Assembly: GCF_008728515.1 (NCBI RefSeq)
Contig: NC_044978.1
Coordinates: 5,599,771 to 5,663,770, forward strand
From: Papio anubis
Lineage: Eukaryota; Chordata; Mammalia; Primates; Cercopithecidae
Direction of reading: 5' to 3'
Length of the DNA: 64,000 nt
This document shows, piece by piece, positions 1 through 11,167 of this stretch. Both the position numbers and the translations under genes were made by a program. Numbering within the stretch: position 1 is the stretch's first letter; each line of letters begins with the position of its first letter. The notes under the pieces were generated by a model. The model searched no databases and was not told the DNA's origin. It saw nothing but the letters and a program-made list of their open reading frames with translations.

Positions 1-2975
1 GGGGTACGAAAGGCAAACTCTCTCACATTAACACTGCTTGAAGGTCCAGATTCTGGTGGCTGTTGTAATTTTTGTTCTCATTGGTTTTAAAGAACATCTT
101 TATTTCTTGCCTTCATTTCATATATAAAATTTAGTAGAAGTCATTCAGGGAGCAGGTTGTTCAGTTTCCATGTAGCGTTGGATGTTTTGATTGGAGTTTG
201 GTCCTGATTCTAGTTTGATTGCACTAAGTGGTTCCGATATATAGTTTGTACAATTTCTGTCTCTTTACATTTGCTGGAGAGGAGTTTTCACTTCCAAATT
301 ACGTAATAATTTTGGAATAAGCACGATGTGGTGCTGAGAAGAATGTGGCGGCCCTGCTGATTTGGGGTGAGTCTCTATAGATTCATTAGTCTGTTTAAGG
401 CAGAGATGAGTTCACCCTGGATATCCTTGTTAACTTTCTGTCTCTGATCTAATTAATGTTGATAGTGGAGGTTGAAGTCTCCTGGCTATTATTGTATGGG
501 AGTCTTAAGTCTCCTTTGTAAGTCTCTCAAGGACTTGCTTTATGAACTGGGTGCCCTGCATTAAAAGGAGTATATTTAGGGATAGTTAGCCTTCCTGCTG
601 GAATTGATCCCTACCACAAGTGTAATGGCCTCTTTGTCTCTTTGGATTTTGATGGTTTTAAAGTCTGTTTCATCAGAGACTCAGTGGCATTGCAACCCCC
701 GCTTTTCTACCCTCCATTTGCTTGGTAAATCTTCCATCCCTTTATTTTGAGCCTATGTATGTCTCTTCATGCAGGAGGATGGTCTCCTGAATACAGCAGA
801 CTGATGGGTCTGGACTTTATCCAGTTTGGGTCTGTGTCTCTCAATTGGAGCATTTAGTCCATTTACATTTATATACAGATTGTTATGTGTGAAACTTGAT
901 CCTACACATGATTATTAACTGGCTATTTTGGCTCATTAGTTGATATAGTTTCTTCAGCCTGTATATGGTCTTTGGCATTTGGCATGCCTTTGAGATGGCT
1001 GTACCGCTGTTCCTTTCTCCATGTTTAGTACTTCCTTCAGGCCCTTTGTAAGGCAGGCCTAGTGGTGACAAAATCTCAAGCATTTGCTTATCTGTGCGAC
1101 TTTATTTCTCCTCTCACTTATGAAACTAGTTTGGCTGATATGAAATTTGGGTTTTAAAATTTCTTTCTTTAAGATTGTTGAATATTGGCCCCCACTCTCT
1201 CTCTGCTTCTAGGAGCTCTGGGCCAGAGGATCTGCTGTGAGTCCATGATGGCCTCCCTTGTGGGGTAACCCACCTTCCTGGCTGCCCTGCAGATTTTTTC
1301 CTTCATTCTCAACTTTGGTGAATCTGGCAAATTATGTGTGTCTTGGAGCTGCTCTTCCTGAGAGGAGGCACTTTGTATGCCTCTGCATTTCCTGGATTTG
1401 AATGCTGGTCTGCCCTGCTAGGTTGGGAAGTTCTGGATGATATCCTGAAGAGTGTTTTCCAACTTGGTCTATCATTTTCCCCTCACTCTTGTGCACCCTA
1501 ATCAGATTTAGATTTTATCTTTTTACAATCCCATACTCTCGGCAGGCTTTGTTCATTTCTTTTTTCTTTCTTTTTTTCTTTGGTTTCTCTTCTCGTATTT
1601 ATCATTCATTTGATCCTCAACGCTGATACCTTTCTCTTCCAGTTGGATCGAGTCGGTTACTGAAGGCTTGTGCATTTGTCACTGCATTCTCCTCGTACGT
1701 GCCATCTCTTTCTATTCTGCCATGTGACCTTCTCTGCATTAATTAGTTCAGCCACAATTCCTTCCACTTTTTTTCAAGATTTTTATTTCTTTTCTATGCT
1801 TGGGTAATGTAATTCCTCCTTTGAAGGCTCTGAGGGAAATTTGATGGACTGAAGCCTCTTTCTCTCATCTCACAAAGTCATTCTCCCACCAGCTTGATCC
1901 AGCACATGAGCTGCCCTTTGCCAGTAGTTTTGTTTTTAATCTCCAGCTTTTCTGCCCTGCTTTTTCCCCATCTTGTGGCTTCATCTGCCTCTGGTCTCTT
2001 TGATGATGGTGATGTACTGATGGGGTTCTTGTGCAGGTGGTCCTTCCTGTTTGATAGTTTCCTCCTTCTTAACACAGGGACTCCCAGCTGTGGTCTGTTG
2101 ATGATTGCTTGAGGTCCACTCCAGACCCTGCTGTTTGCCTGGGTATCAGCAGCAGAGACTGTAGAAGATAGGAATACTGGAATGGTGCAAGTGTACTCTG
2201 TCTGATTCTTGTTGAAGCTTCCTCTGTGTACCCACCCCTGTGAGGGTGGCCAGACTGCTCCTGCGGGGGATGTCCCCAGCATACCAGGGTCAGGGGACCC
2301 ACTTGAGCAGGGGAGTCTGTCCCTCTGATCCCAACCTCCGTGCTGGGGAGATCCACTGCCTCTCTGTGCTGTCAGACAGAGTCGCTTGGGTCTTTCGTAG
2401 AGGTATCTGGCTGCTTTGTTATTGTTTACTGTGCCCCGCCCCCAGAGGTGGAGCCTACAGAGACAGGGCAGAGCTTTTCTTTTGAGCCGCTGTGAGTCTC
2501 CACCCTAGCCTGAAGCTTCCCAGCAGCTTTGTTTACTCTACTTAAGCCTGAGCAATGGCGGGCCTCCCCCAGCCCCTGCTGCTGCCTCCTGGGCTGCAGA
2601 TCACAGACTGTGATAGCAAATGAGGGAGGGCCCGGGTGTGGGACCTCCCAGCCAGGTGTGTGGGATATGATCCTGGTGTGTGCCTGCTCTTGCTCCAAAG
2701 CGAGTATTGGGGCGGGCTACCCGGACCTCCAGGTGCTGTGTGTCCAGTTCCCCTGGCTAGGAAAAGGGACTTCTTCCCTCATGCCCAGGTGAGGTCGCCT
2801 GCCCCAGCCTCCTCACACGGGCTGCAGAAGCCACCAGTACCGATCTCTTCCGCACTCCCAGTGAGAGATGAACCCAGCACCAGCTGAAAATGCCAAATCA
2901 CTGGCTCCTGTAGCCATGCTTGGAGCTGAAGACTGAGCCTCCTATTCGGGCTTTCATCTTGCTCCTACTCTACCC
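1..2975 (-). mobile_element. L1 retrotransposon, 5' half, antisense
   Basis: Read on the minus strand, this runs from an L1 5' end (about 2975, the conserved start seen reversed near 2960-2975) through the GC-rich 5' UTR (about 2100-2975), the ORF1 region (about 970-2090) and into the endonuclease part of ORF2, whose start lies near 900. The element continues past the left edge. Stops and frameshifts break every frame (only short open stretches remain), so it is inactive. Divergence from young L1 is visible throughout, so I place it as an older primate L1P rather than a young L1PA. A complete 5' end suggests the copy was once full length. Confidence 0.85.
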
Positions 2976-3483
2976 CTCCCACATCTTGCCCCTGCTGCCC
3001 TCCCTCATACCCTGGCCAGCCCTTCTGCCTGCCTCTTCCTGGGGCCACGTCCTTACATGGGGGCATTTCTTCCCAGCTTGGCCACCAAGAGGAATGGATT
3101 CTTCCAGCAGGAAGAATCCTCCCGTCCAGCCTGGATCCTGGAGCCACGGTCACTGTGGCAGGAATGCGGCTCCTGGCTGGCCTGGCTTGGGCTAGATGCC
3201 ACACTTTGCCCTCTCCCCAGAGCCAGAGAGGTTGGGTCACAGACGCTCCTGAATGGGCCCATGCAGGGCGCAGGAGGAATTTCACCTTTGGAGGAACAAA
3301 GGGGTGTTTGAAATTAAACGTCCACTGCAGGGACCATTACAAATTGTGGTTTAAAAAAATCATAACCTTAACCAAAAGAGGAACTAAGAGAAGGAGGGAA
3401 AGAAAGGGCTGGGGTCAAGAATAATACAATCCCAAATAAGAAGCATACATCCTAAAAGGGAAAATGAAACACAAGGGTGAGGA

Positions 3484-3520
3484 GGGTGGGGTGGGGGGGG
3501 TGAGGAGGGTGGGGTGGGGG
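3484..3520 (+). repeat. G-rich tandem tract with G-quadruplex potential
   Basis: Two near-identical copies of a roughly 22-bp unit made of GGG, GGGG and G5-G8 runs separated by single T or TGA/GGA. There are at least six G-runs of three or more on the + strand, enough for one or two quadruplexes. It sits about 100 bp upstream of the CpG cluster. Confidence 0.7.
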
Positions 3521-3599
3521 AATGAGGAAGCGAGGGACACAGCACGAGACTCCCAGCCTGGACAGCCCAGGCAAGGCCCCAGCTCCAGGTTCAAGGCCC

Positions 3600-3965
3600 C
3601 TGAGGCTCGCGTTTGCTTCTGCACGTGGCCGCCGGCCCGGCCCGGACTCTGCCTGCATTCTCGGCATCTTCAGCATAGTCACAAGCAGCTCTCAGATTCC
3701 TGCGAATCCTGGGGGGCCCTTCAAACCGGGGGATGCAAACACAGAATTCAAGGCTGACCCAGCGTGGCGCCTCTCGGCAGGACCTCGGGGACAGCTGCGG
3801 GCGGTGGCGATGGCCGCAGCCGCCAGCAGAGGGCAGTGGCGGGCCAGCGTGGCCGGGCTCAGAGGGCGCGCTCCCAGCCGTCCGGAGCCCCGCGGGCGGT
3901 CTCTGCCTGTGACTTTCACCCCCGTGCAAACCTTCCCGCTTCCTGTGCAAGGCGGGTGCAACGTG
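3600..3965. promoter_or_regulatory. CpG-rich cluster (CpG-island-like) in intron 1
   Basis: By eye there are about 30 CpG dinucleotides in about 365 bp, against near-absence in the surrounding kilobases, and GC content is high. It is not a recognisable transposon: the L1 5' end stops 600 bp to the left. The block contains a CTCF-like motif and abuts a G-quadruplex tract. It could be an alternative or antisense promoter or an insulator/enhancer inside ENPP6 intron 1. Long overlapping open frames here (up to 181 codons) follow from the scarcity of AT-rich stops and carry no domain I recognise. Confidence 0.6.
3823..3836 (+). promoter_or_regulatory. CTCF-like binding motif
   Basis: The 14-mer CCAGCAGAGGGCAG matches the CTCF core pattern CCASYAGRKGGC and continues to the favourable RS positions. 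It lies in the middle of the CpG cluster. The match is seen directly; occupancy is inferred. Confidence 0.55.
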
Positions 3966-4204
3966 GTGCTGCTTTTCTTTTCGTCAAGGGGATTTGAGAC
4001 TTTTCCTCTGCAAATGGTCTGTAGATACCAAGTAAGAAATGGACTGCCCGGCCCCATCCCTCCCTAGAAGAGGATTTTTCAAAGTGCCGTTTTTAAAAGT
4101 GGCCTTTTTAAAAGGCCCATTTGATAGGTTTGGCCTTTACCGCGCCAGACATCGTGCGGAAGCTATCGTGACAAAAGCTTTCCCTACCAGAAACCACTTA
4201 ACTC

Positions 4205-4345
4205 TGAAAAGAGCTATGATTATCTCCATGTTTAAGAGGAGGAAACTGAGGCTCAATAAAGTGAAATGAGTCGTGTGAGGTGGCTGGGATAGGATTTGAA
4301 CTCTGGTTTCCTGGGCTCCAAAATTCTTTCCACTTAGGCCACACG
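4205..4345 (-). repeat. MIR element, antisense
   Basis: Reversed MIR core: the stretch reading GGAAACTGAGGCTCA, then a degenerate link, then the 'gatttgaactctggtttcc' block and the CTTTCCACTTAGGCCAC end, in the usual order for a minus-strand MIR. Confidence 0.75.
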
Positions 4346-4580
4346 GTTCTCACAGGTCCTCAGCTCCTGCCAGTTCTCATCCTACCTGTTCCTTCTGTTT
4401 TTAACTCAAAATCTCCCCTATTCCCGTGGAGTCTACCGCTTGGACTGGGAAACTATCAGTACATCACAAGGATGCAGCTCGCTTGAGTTGCTCTCTGATC
4501 CCTAAGGCAGATTATCTTTCAACAGCTTTTATGAAAAGAGCACCCAAGGAGGATTATAGACATGAATCATTAAATGAGAC

Positions 4581-5276
4581 AGGAAACAACAGGTGCTGGA
4601 GAGGATGTGGAGAAATAGGAACACTTTTACACTGTTGGTGGGATTGTAAACTAGTTCAACCATTAAGGGAAAACAGTATGGCTGCATTCCTCAAGATCTA
4701 GAACTAGATGTACCATATGACCCAGCCATCCCATTACTGGGGATATACCCAAAGGATTATAAATTATGCTGCTATAAAGACACATGCACACGTATGTTTA
4801 TTGCAGCACTATTCACAATAGCAAAGACTTGAATCAACCCAAATGTCCATCAGTGACAGATTGATTAAGAAAATGTGGCACATATACAATTCATGGAATA
4901 CTATGCAGCCATAAAAAAGGATGAGTTTACACCCTTTGTAGGGGACATGATGCAGCTGGAAACCATCATTCTCAGCAAACTATCGCGAAGAACAGAAAAA
5001 CCAAACCGCGATGTTCCTCACTCATAGGTGGGAACTGAACAATCCAGATCACTTGACCTGGTGTGAAGGGGAACATCACACACCGGGTCCTATCATGGGG
5101 AGGGGAGGGGGAGGGATTGCATTGGGAGTTATAACCTGATGTAAAATGACGAGTTGATGGGTGCAGTAGACCAACATGGCACAAGTATACATATGTAAAT
5201 AAACCTGCATCGCTATGCACATGTCCCCTACAACTTACAGTATAATAATAATAAATAAATAAATAAAAAAAAAAAA
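4581..5276 (+). mobile_element. 5'-truncated L1 3' end with target-site duplication
   Basis: Sense-strand end of L1 ORF2 and 3' UTR, closing with an AATAAA-type signal and poly(A). The conserved 3' tract (ACAGTATGGC, CCATATGACCCAGC, TGCAGCCATAAAAAAGGATGAG) marks it as a catarrhine-age L1PA element. The 9-bp repeat AAATGAGAC flanks it at 4572-4580 and 5277-5285, so it is a truncated insertion of about 696 bp. The ORF2 remnant is short and broken. Confidence 0.88.
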
Positions 5277-5758
5277 AAATGAGACCCAGTGTCTGCTCCC
5301 AGCACCATCTGTTGATATGCAGATCACCGGTGATCATTGACCAGGACGAACCAGCTGTGATCATGGAAGTTAACCCCTGGAGACTCTGGACAGGCTGGTC
5401 TCACTTCTGTGGGCTTACTCCCACCCGAGGCCGTGAACTTGGGCAGGCCAGCATCATGCCTACCTCACATATTCTGGCAATGACCAACAAAACTAACCAT
5501 GCTAACAAAAATGAGCTTGCTTCCACTTGTTTCTTTCCCCCCAAAAAGGGGGCGGGGAATGGTTGATTGATGGGTTCGTACTTGATTGAGCTGTTAAAGT
5601 CCCTGATTAGTTCACACTCCTAAAGAGCTGGGTTCCATCATTCTCTATCAATTCCTGGCATTAAAAGTTGATCCAGTAATATTTTGGTAACTAGTCTCTT
5701 CTGTTGGAAATCATCACTCATTGGCCATTCTAAGTTCTATTCCAACTGAAAAGCTTGA

Positions 5759-6022
5759 TCCCACTTTGGGAGGCTGAGGGGGGCGGATCACCCGAAGTCG
5801 GGAGTTTGAGACCAGCCTGGCCAACATGGTGAAACCCTGTCTCTACTAAAACTACAAAAATTAGCCAGGCATGGTGGTGGATACCTGTAATCCCAGCTAT
5901 TTGGGAGACTGAGGCAGGAGAATTGCTTGAACCCGGGAGGCGGAGGTTGCAGTGAGCCAAGATCACACCGCTGCACCCCAGCCTGGGCGACAGAGCGAGA
6001 CTCTGTCTCAAAAAAAAAGAAA
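5759..6022 (+). mobile_element. Alu, 5'-truncated, with target-site duplication
   Basis: Sense Alu starting at the CACTTTGGGAGGCTGAG block, so the first about 40 bp are missing. It ends in an A-rich tail. The 11-bp repeat GAAAAGCTTGA at 5748-5758 and 6023-6033 flanks it exactly, showing that the truncation happened at insertion. Confidence 0.92.
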
Positions 6023-7174
6023 GAAAAGCTTGAACCTAAATGTGCTTTTTTTTTACTGAGTTAAATTTCCTCTCCTTACCTCCCAACCCCTGCCCCAGGC
6101 ACAGGTGGGGCAGCTGTGGGATGAGTGCAATCTCTCTGCCCCGGCATGAGGAGAATTTCTGTCCTGAGTGAGGACACAGGAAGGGAACATAAAAGGGGTA
6201 CTCCCACCACCTGCAGGGGGAGCCTGGTTTTTGCCAAAGTCACCACCTACTAGTGTGAGGAACGCAGCCAACCTGGTCACTGGGGAGAGGAGGGAGTCCG
6301 GTGGGTGGGAAGAGGAAGCTTTATCACGAGCCAGAAGACAGAGGTGTTTCAGGATGGAGATGTTGGCTGACTTTCCTGTACGGAGGTAGACATGCCCCAA
6401 GTAAGAAGCTCCTCCCTCCAAACATCTGCCATCTTTTGAGAAGCCTCTATAAGATCTCAATAAAATGGGAGTGTGCCTCAAAAGAGGTCTCATTTTCAAT
6501 GTGGTAATTAACTGATGCTCTTTTCCAACTTTGCACAGTGGTGAAGATGGATTGAATTGTCAGGAAATTTCTTTGAGCTTTGTTAAAAATTAGTTTTCTA
6601 AAAGTAAAAAGTGTTTAAGTCAAAACTTAAGGGCTCACATTTTTGTCCTTATGCAGGAAAATTATTTTTTGTTTCCTTTTCTGTATTCTAGTTGTTAAAT
6701 AATTGCACCAAGCTGGTGGGCGCTGCAGAGACAGAAAGCAATGCATTTATTTTTAAGTCCAGTGACCTCAAAACAATGAGTGTGAATGTTCCTAATCAAA
6801 CATGTCTCCTCTTTTGGGGTTATTTTTGTTGCAGTCCCTACACTTCACACTATAATCAAAGCCTGTTATCTCAGCCTTACAGTATTTGTGTCTCGGGATG
6901 TAACGATGACTGTGTCTGGCACATACTTCAGTAGTTGCTTTTAAAGATGTGCAAATTGTGAGCTTTTCTTTCACCTCAATCTTGCATATTTCATTGGAAA
7001 CCACTTCTTTAACATCCAAAGTCTGTCTTTGAACAAACTAAAAAAATGAAATGAATTTCCCAACGAAGGTTATCTGCAAGGCAAATTTCAATTTTTAAGT
7101 TAGGTACTTTGAGCAATGCATTGTTAATTCTTTCAAGTCTCTTGGGTATAAAGTAGTTATTTGAAAGTTCACTA

Positions 7175-7209
7175 ATCTAAACAGGGTCTAAACTAATCTT
7201 TACACCTCC
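7175..7209 (+). repeat. 35-bp direct repeat, copy 1
   Basis: This 35-bp stretch recurs at 7876-7910 with a single T/C difference. Homology does not clearly extend into either flank, and I do not recognise it as part of a known interspersed repeat. Confidence 0.8.
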
Positions 7210-7875
7210 AAATGCTCAAGGAAAAGTACTAAGAGGAACCTACTAGTGGGAATGTCTGACTTATTTAACATTCTCTGGCTGCTTGGCTCTGAATCGAGTA
7301 TATAAAGTTACTTCTTGGAACCATGTCAATTTGAGATAATATATGTACATTGTCTCTAAAATGTATCCATTAACTTAAGACCCCCTGATTTCAGAATTTG
7401 GGAGCCTCTCTTTCCACAGCTGGCCTCTTTCCAGAGGAAGAGGAAGCTTAACGTTACCATCTCCATTGTTGATATTCGTAGTCTGAGAGTATTCCCTCCT
7501 TAGAGGTATTTACGGTAAACCCTGGTGCATGGTAGTTGATTTCAAGAGATAGGAGAATGTCTGGCATTCCACAGATCTGTGCATCTCCATGTGGTTACTT
7601 TGCTGAGAGTCTCAGAATCAGGCCTGACATATGAGGTCATTTGTATTAAAATGGCCAGCCCTGGTGAACTGATGAGGCAACAGTGTGGCTGGAGGGGAGC
7701 AGATGTTGGTGTGGGGGAGGGCGGATGCTGAGTCAGAGACCTGGTTGGGACTGGGGTTCTGCCCTCTTCCTAGCAGTGTGGCTCCAGCCTCCTCACTCAG
7801 CCACTGTGAATCTTAGTTCTTCCATCTGTAAAATGGAGATAATATTCTCCATCTCCTATAGTTATGTTGAAGACT

Positions 7876-7910
7876 ATCTAAACAGGGTCTAAACCAATCT
7901 TTACACCTCC
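7876..7910 (+). repeat. 35-bp direct repeat, copy 2
   Basis: Second copy of the 7175-7209 sequence, 34 of 35 identical and 701 bp away, lying inside a MIR and directly upstream of the 15-bp hairpin. Confidence 0.8.
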
Positions 7911-7921
7911 TTATGAGTGTA

Positions 7922-7960
7922 AAATGCTTTACATTTATAAGATGCAAATGTAAAGCATTT
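7922..7960. repeat. Perfect 15-bp inverted repeat with POU octamer
   Basis: Arm AAATGCTTTACATTT at 7922-7936 and its exact reverse complement at 7946-7960 are separated by nine bases. The octamer ATGCAAAT (7942-7949), a consensus POU/OCT site, spans the loop and the start of the right arm. A function is not implied by this alone. Confidence 0.85.
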
Positions 7961-8299
7961 AGTTCCAGATACAAAGGAGGTGGCCAAGGACTGGGAGCTA
8001 TTATAATTAAACTGATTGGCAAGTGTCCAGAAAATCGATTTCTGTCTGTGGTCCAGGTTAGGAGGTTCACCCCGCCAAAGTCCCAGGTAAAGTGCTTCCT
8101 CAGTGGGCTCAGCCCCAGGACCTTCCACCCGGTCTGAGGTGTTCCCCTGAATGCATCCTGTCCTTTACGGTGGAGGCTTCACAGATGGCATCATAGCAAG
8201 CATGACACCAGCAGCTTCCTTCTCCGGTGGGCTTCCTGAGTGCTGGGAATCGCGTGGAGTGCTGGTTCATTCTGGTTGCACAAGTGTTAGTAGATCGCA

Positions 8300-8476
8300 G
8301 TGGTGAAGAGCTGAGCCTTGGGATCCAGGCTGCCTGAGTTGAAATCCTGGCTCCAGTATACCTGGTGGTGTAAGACTTCAGGCAACTCACCTTCTCTGCG
8401 CCTCAGTTACTTTACCTGGAAAGCGGGGCTAACAATCATACTTATCCCTTAGGGCCATGGTGAAGATGAAATGTGG
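8300..8476 (+). repeat. MIR element, sense, 5' part
   Basis: MIR order is visible: GGCTGCCTGAGTTGAAATCC, then CTTCTCTGCGCCTCAGTTACTTTACCTG, then the 'cttagggccatggtgaagatgaaatg' block. The 3' MIR end (CTTAGAGCAATACCTGCAATGTAGCAAG) resumes at about 8898-8940, after an insertion. Confidence 0.75.
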
Positions 8477-8897
8477 AATTCCTTTCCTAGGCCTGCTGTA
8501 ACAAAGTACCACAAGTTTGGGTGGCTTAGAGTAACAGAAATGTATTGTCTTTTAGTTCCGGAGGTCAGAAGTCAGAAATTAAGGTGTGGGTGGGGTGTGC
8601 TCCCTCTGAGAATTCCTTGGTTCTTTAGCTTCTCGTAGCCCCAATGTTGTCTGGTTTACAGAGCCATCTCTCCCTCTCCAAACATCATCTTCCCTGGGTG
8701 CAGGTCAGGTTCTCTGTCCACATTTCCCCTTTTTATAAGGACATCAGAAATGTGGGATTAGGGCCCCACCCTAAGAACTGCATTTTAACTTGATGCCATC
8801 TGTGAGACCCAATTTCCAAACAGAGTCACATGCTGAGGTACCAGAGGTGAGGATCTCAATGCATCTTTTTGGGGAAACACGATTCAATCCATAAGAG
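8477..8897 (-). repeat. Old interspersed repeat inserted into MIR (family not assigned)
   Basis: A 420-bp block of a very common mammalian repeat, running from GGCCTGCTGTAACAAAGTACCACAA to the GGGGAAACACGATTCAATCCATAA end. I recognise the pattern but cannot name the family with certainty, nor be sure of its orientation. It splits the MIR at 8300-8940 and must be younger than it. Confidence 0.6.
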
Positions 8898-8954
8898 AGG
8901 CCCTTAGAGCAATACCTGCAATGTAGCAAGCGTCACCTGTGCGTCGACCCCTTT

Positions 8955-9085
8955 TATCTTTAATGCTCATTGCAATCTAGCCAGGTAAGTATTATGAATC
9001 CTGTTTTAGAGAGAGAAAAAGTGAGGCTTTGAGAAGCTGAGGATTAGACTCAATTCCCACAGCTAGAAAGTGAGAAGACCCAGAC
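8955..9085 (-). repeat. MIR element, antisense
   Basis: Degenerate reversed MIR: 'gtattatgaatcctgttttagagag', then GTGAGGCTTTGAGAAGC, then 'cccacagctagaaagtgagaagacccagaccc'. Confidence 0.55.
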
Positions 9086-9724
9086 CCAAACTGCTCTGTC
9101 ATCTCTCCACCGTAGCCACCATCTCCCGGAGGCGGACAGAATGCCCACAGCCCAGGTCCCTGTGCCCGCCACACGTCGTTATAACCCAGGCTTCCAGTGG
9201 GTGGCCCCAGAGGCCTGCCTGCAACTCTGGACTCAGGGCTCCGTCGAATGCTGCCTCTGGGCAAAATCCTGCAGGTTATAAAAGAACGATTTCCATGAGC
9301 CTTCTTAGTGTATGGTAAGCCCCGCTTATATCCCCACGTTTTGACTAAATTGATTTGCCTCAAATGTAACCCCGTTTCTCCCTTTTCTGCTGACTGTTTT
9401 GATTTCTAGTAGACACAACCACGACGCCTAATAGAAACACACATAGGCCTCAGAGAAACAAAACGAATGGCTTAAAAATTAAAGATTACTATCGCTTGCT
9501 AAAGGTGGTTATACACCAGATTTAAGAAAGCGTTCGTGGAATTGAGGAATTCCTCACTGGCTGCAGAACCTGATTGTTCAGCGACATAACCAGCTATGCA
9601 GTTGTTTTTCTGTACATGTTTGGAGACGTGAATAAAATGTAGTTTTATTTTTTAAACCGAGAGCTTTCACCTTGAACTGAGCATATGTTTCGTATTCCAG
9701 AGTCCAACTGTAACCATAAATCTG

Positions 9725-9985
9725 TTATTGTCATGGAAAGCGAAGTGTGAAGAGCATGATATGAGAAGCCAGGAGGTCCAGGTTCAAGTCGCTCTCGTTC
9801 CCTTTGCTTCTCCACCCCACCCACCACTTATTGGAATTGTGGCTTTGGGCGCACACTCGAGCCTTTTACACCTAATATACACAAAGGGCAGGGAGTTATT
9901 CCTCACCTCTGAAATTGCAGGGAGAGGATTAGATTAGGAGGCCGCCTGAGGTCCCTTCCATTCCTGAGATTGTGTGATACCATCG
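9725..9985 (+). repeat. MIR-class element (MIR3-like), sense
   Basis: It begins with the 'gtgaagagcatgatatgagaagccaggaggtccaggttcaagtc' block and ends with AGGTCCCTTCCATTCCTGAGATT, the typical end of MIR3/THER-type SINEs. Confidence 0.5.
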
Positions 9986-10618
9986 AAGCTCACGAGTACT
10001 TGTTCAGAGGACGCTCAACTTGCGTGGTCTCTGATATTCAGTGAAAGACCCTTGCCCAAGTGATCAACGTGATTTTCTTGAAAAATCCACATCTTACGAT
10101 TTTCCCTGGCCCTCGTGCTGGAGAGCCTCTGTTTGCCTGTCTGCCCTCTTCTGCTTTCTCCAGCCTGCCTTGAGCCTCAGCAGGTGACCTTGAGGGACTG
10201 CCTCTAGGACAGTGGCAGGAGAGGCAGGTCTGGGGTCCCCGTGGCCACATCTCCTCCCCTTGCTATTCACCCCTTGGGGTGCGGAGTGGGTGGGTGATGG
10301 TGGCTCGCTGCCACCACCCCTCCTGGGTTGCTGCACCATGCCCTCGGCTTCCCTCAGCCCAGCCCACACCTTTGTAAAAGCCCCTGAATTAAACTCTGTG
10401 CAGCCTGTTTATTGCCAGGACCTTGAGTGAGTCCAGCTGTGACCATCTCGAATTGTGTTAGCACCACATCTAGCACATCAGTAAGAGCATCTCACCTTTC
10501 AAAGAAAGTGAACTCTGAGTGTGGTGAATAGCAACATACCACATTTTACTGGTATGAGGACTATCCTAATTCCTTCTTCAGTAGGAAGCCCTCTGTCTTG
10601 GCTCATTCCCCTCCAATC

Positions 10619-10722
10619 ATTCTTTCCTTCCCTCCCTCCCTCCCTCCCTCCTTCCTTTCTTGTTTTCTTCCTTCCTTCCTTCCTCCTTTTCCTTCCTTTC
10701 TTCCTTCTTTCCTTCTTTCAAA
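10619..10722. repeat. CT-rich microsatellite (CCTT/CTTT)n
   Basis: About 100 bp of almost pure pyrimidine with CCTC, CCTT and CTTT units. A short related tract lies at about 10896-10927. Confidence 0.9.
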
Positions 10723-11167
10723 AGTTGAAATAACTTAGGTTTCAAAATATCCAAAGTTGAAGTAATTTACTCTCCCATTTAATAGATTATTGAAGTTGTC
10801 TTTGTAGGAAAAGCAAACTTTCACATATTCATTCAAGTACTCAAGAAGATGAGGGTGATGAGAGCATTATCCAGCAATAGTCATGCATTTGAAGTTTCTT
10901 CCTTCCTTCCTTGCTTCCTTCCTTCCCCCACTTTTTCCAGCACCCTATGAGCCTGCAAATATAAGTTGAACAAGAACACTGGAAGGCTGAACTGTTTTTG
11001 AGAAAACCAAGTTTGGAGAGAAATTTTGGAGGGGGTTGCTGTGGAGCAGAAAATAGAGAAGCAATGAGACAATGTGATGTGCTAGCTGGGTTCTTGAGAG
11101 CAGCGGCCAGGAGAAAACCATGGGGGGAGGGGCAAGTGGTTGCTGGAAAGACTGGGGATACCTCGGA

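Larger units (their letters stand above)
7795..7985 (+). repeat. MIR element (sense) split by an insertion
   Basis: The MIR block CTTCCATCTGTAAAATGGAGATAA and the following 'ctcctatagttatgttgaagact' segment lead toward the MIR 3' part, which resumes at AAATGTAAAGCATTTAG (7946 on). About 70 extra bases lie between the halves: the 35-bp repeat copy and an inverted copy of the resuming MIR segment. Confidence 0.65.

Noticed and set aside
3522..4067. 181-codon open frame over the CpG cluster
   Set aside because: Opposite-strand frames of similar length overlap it; high GC explains the lack of stops. It does not match ENPP6 exon 1 or any known domain.
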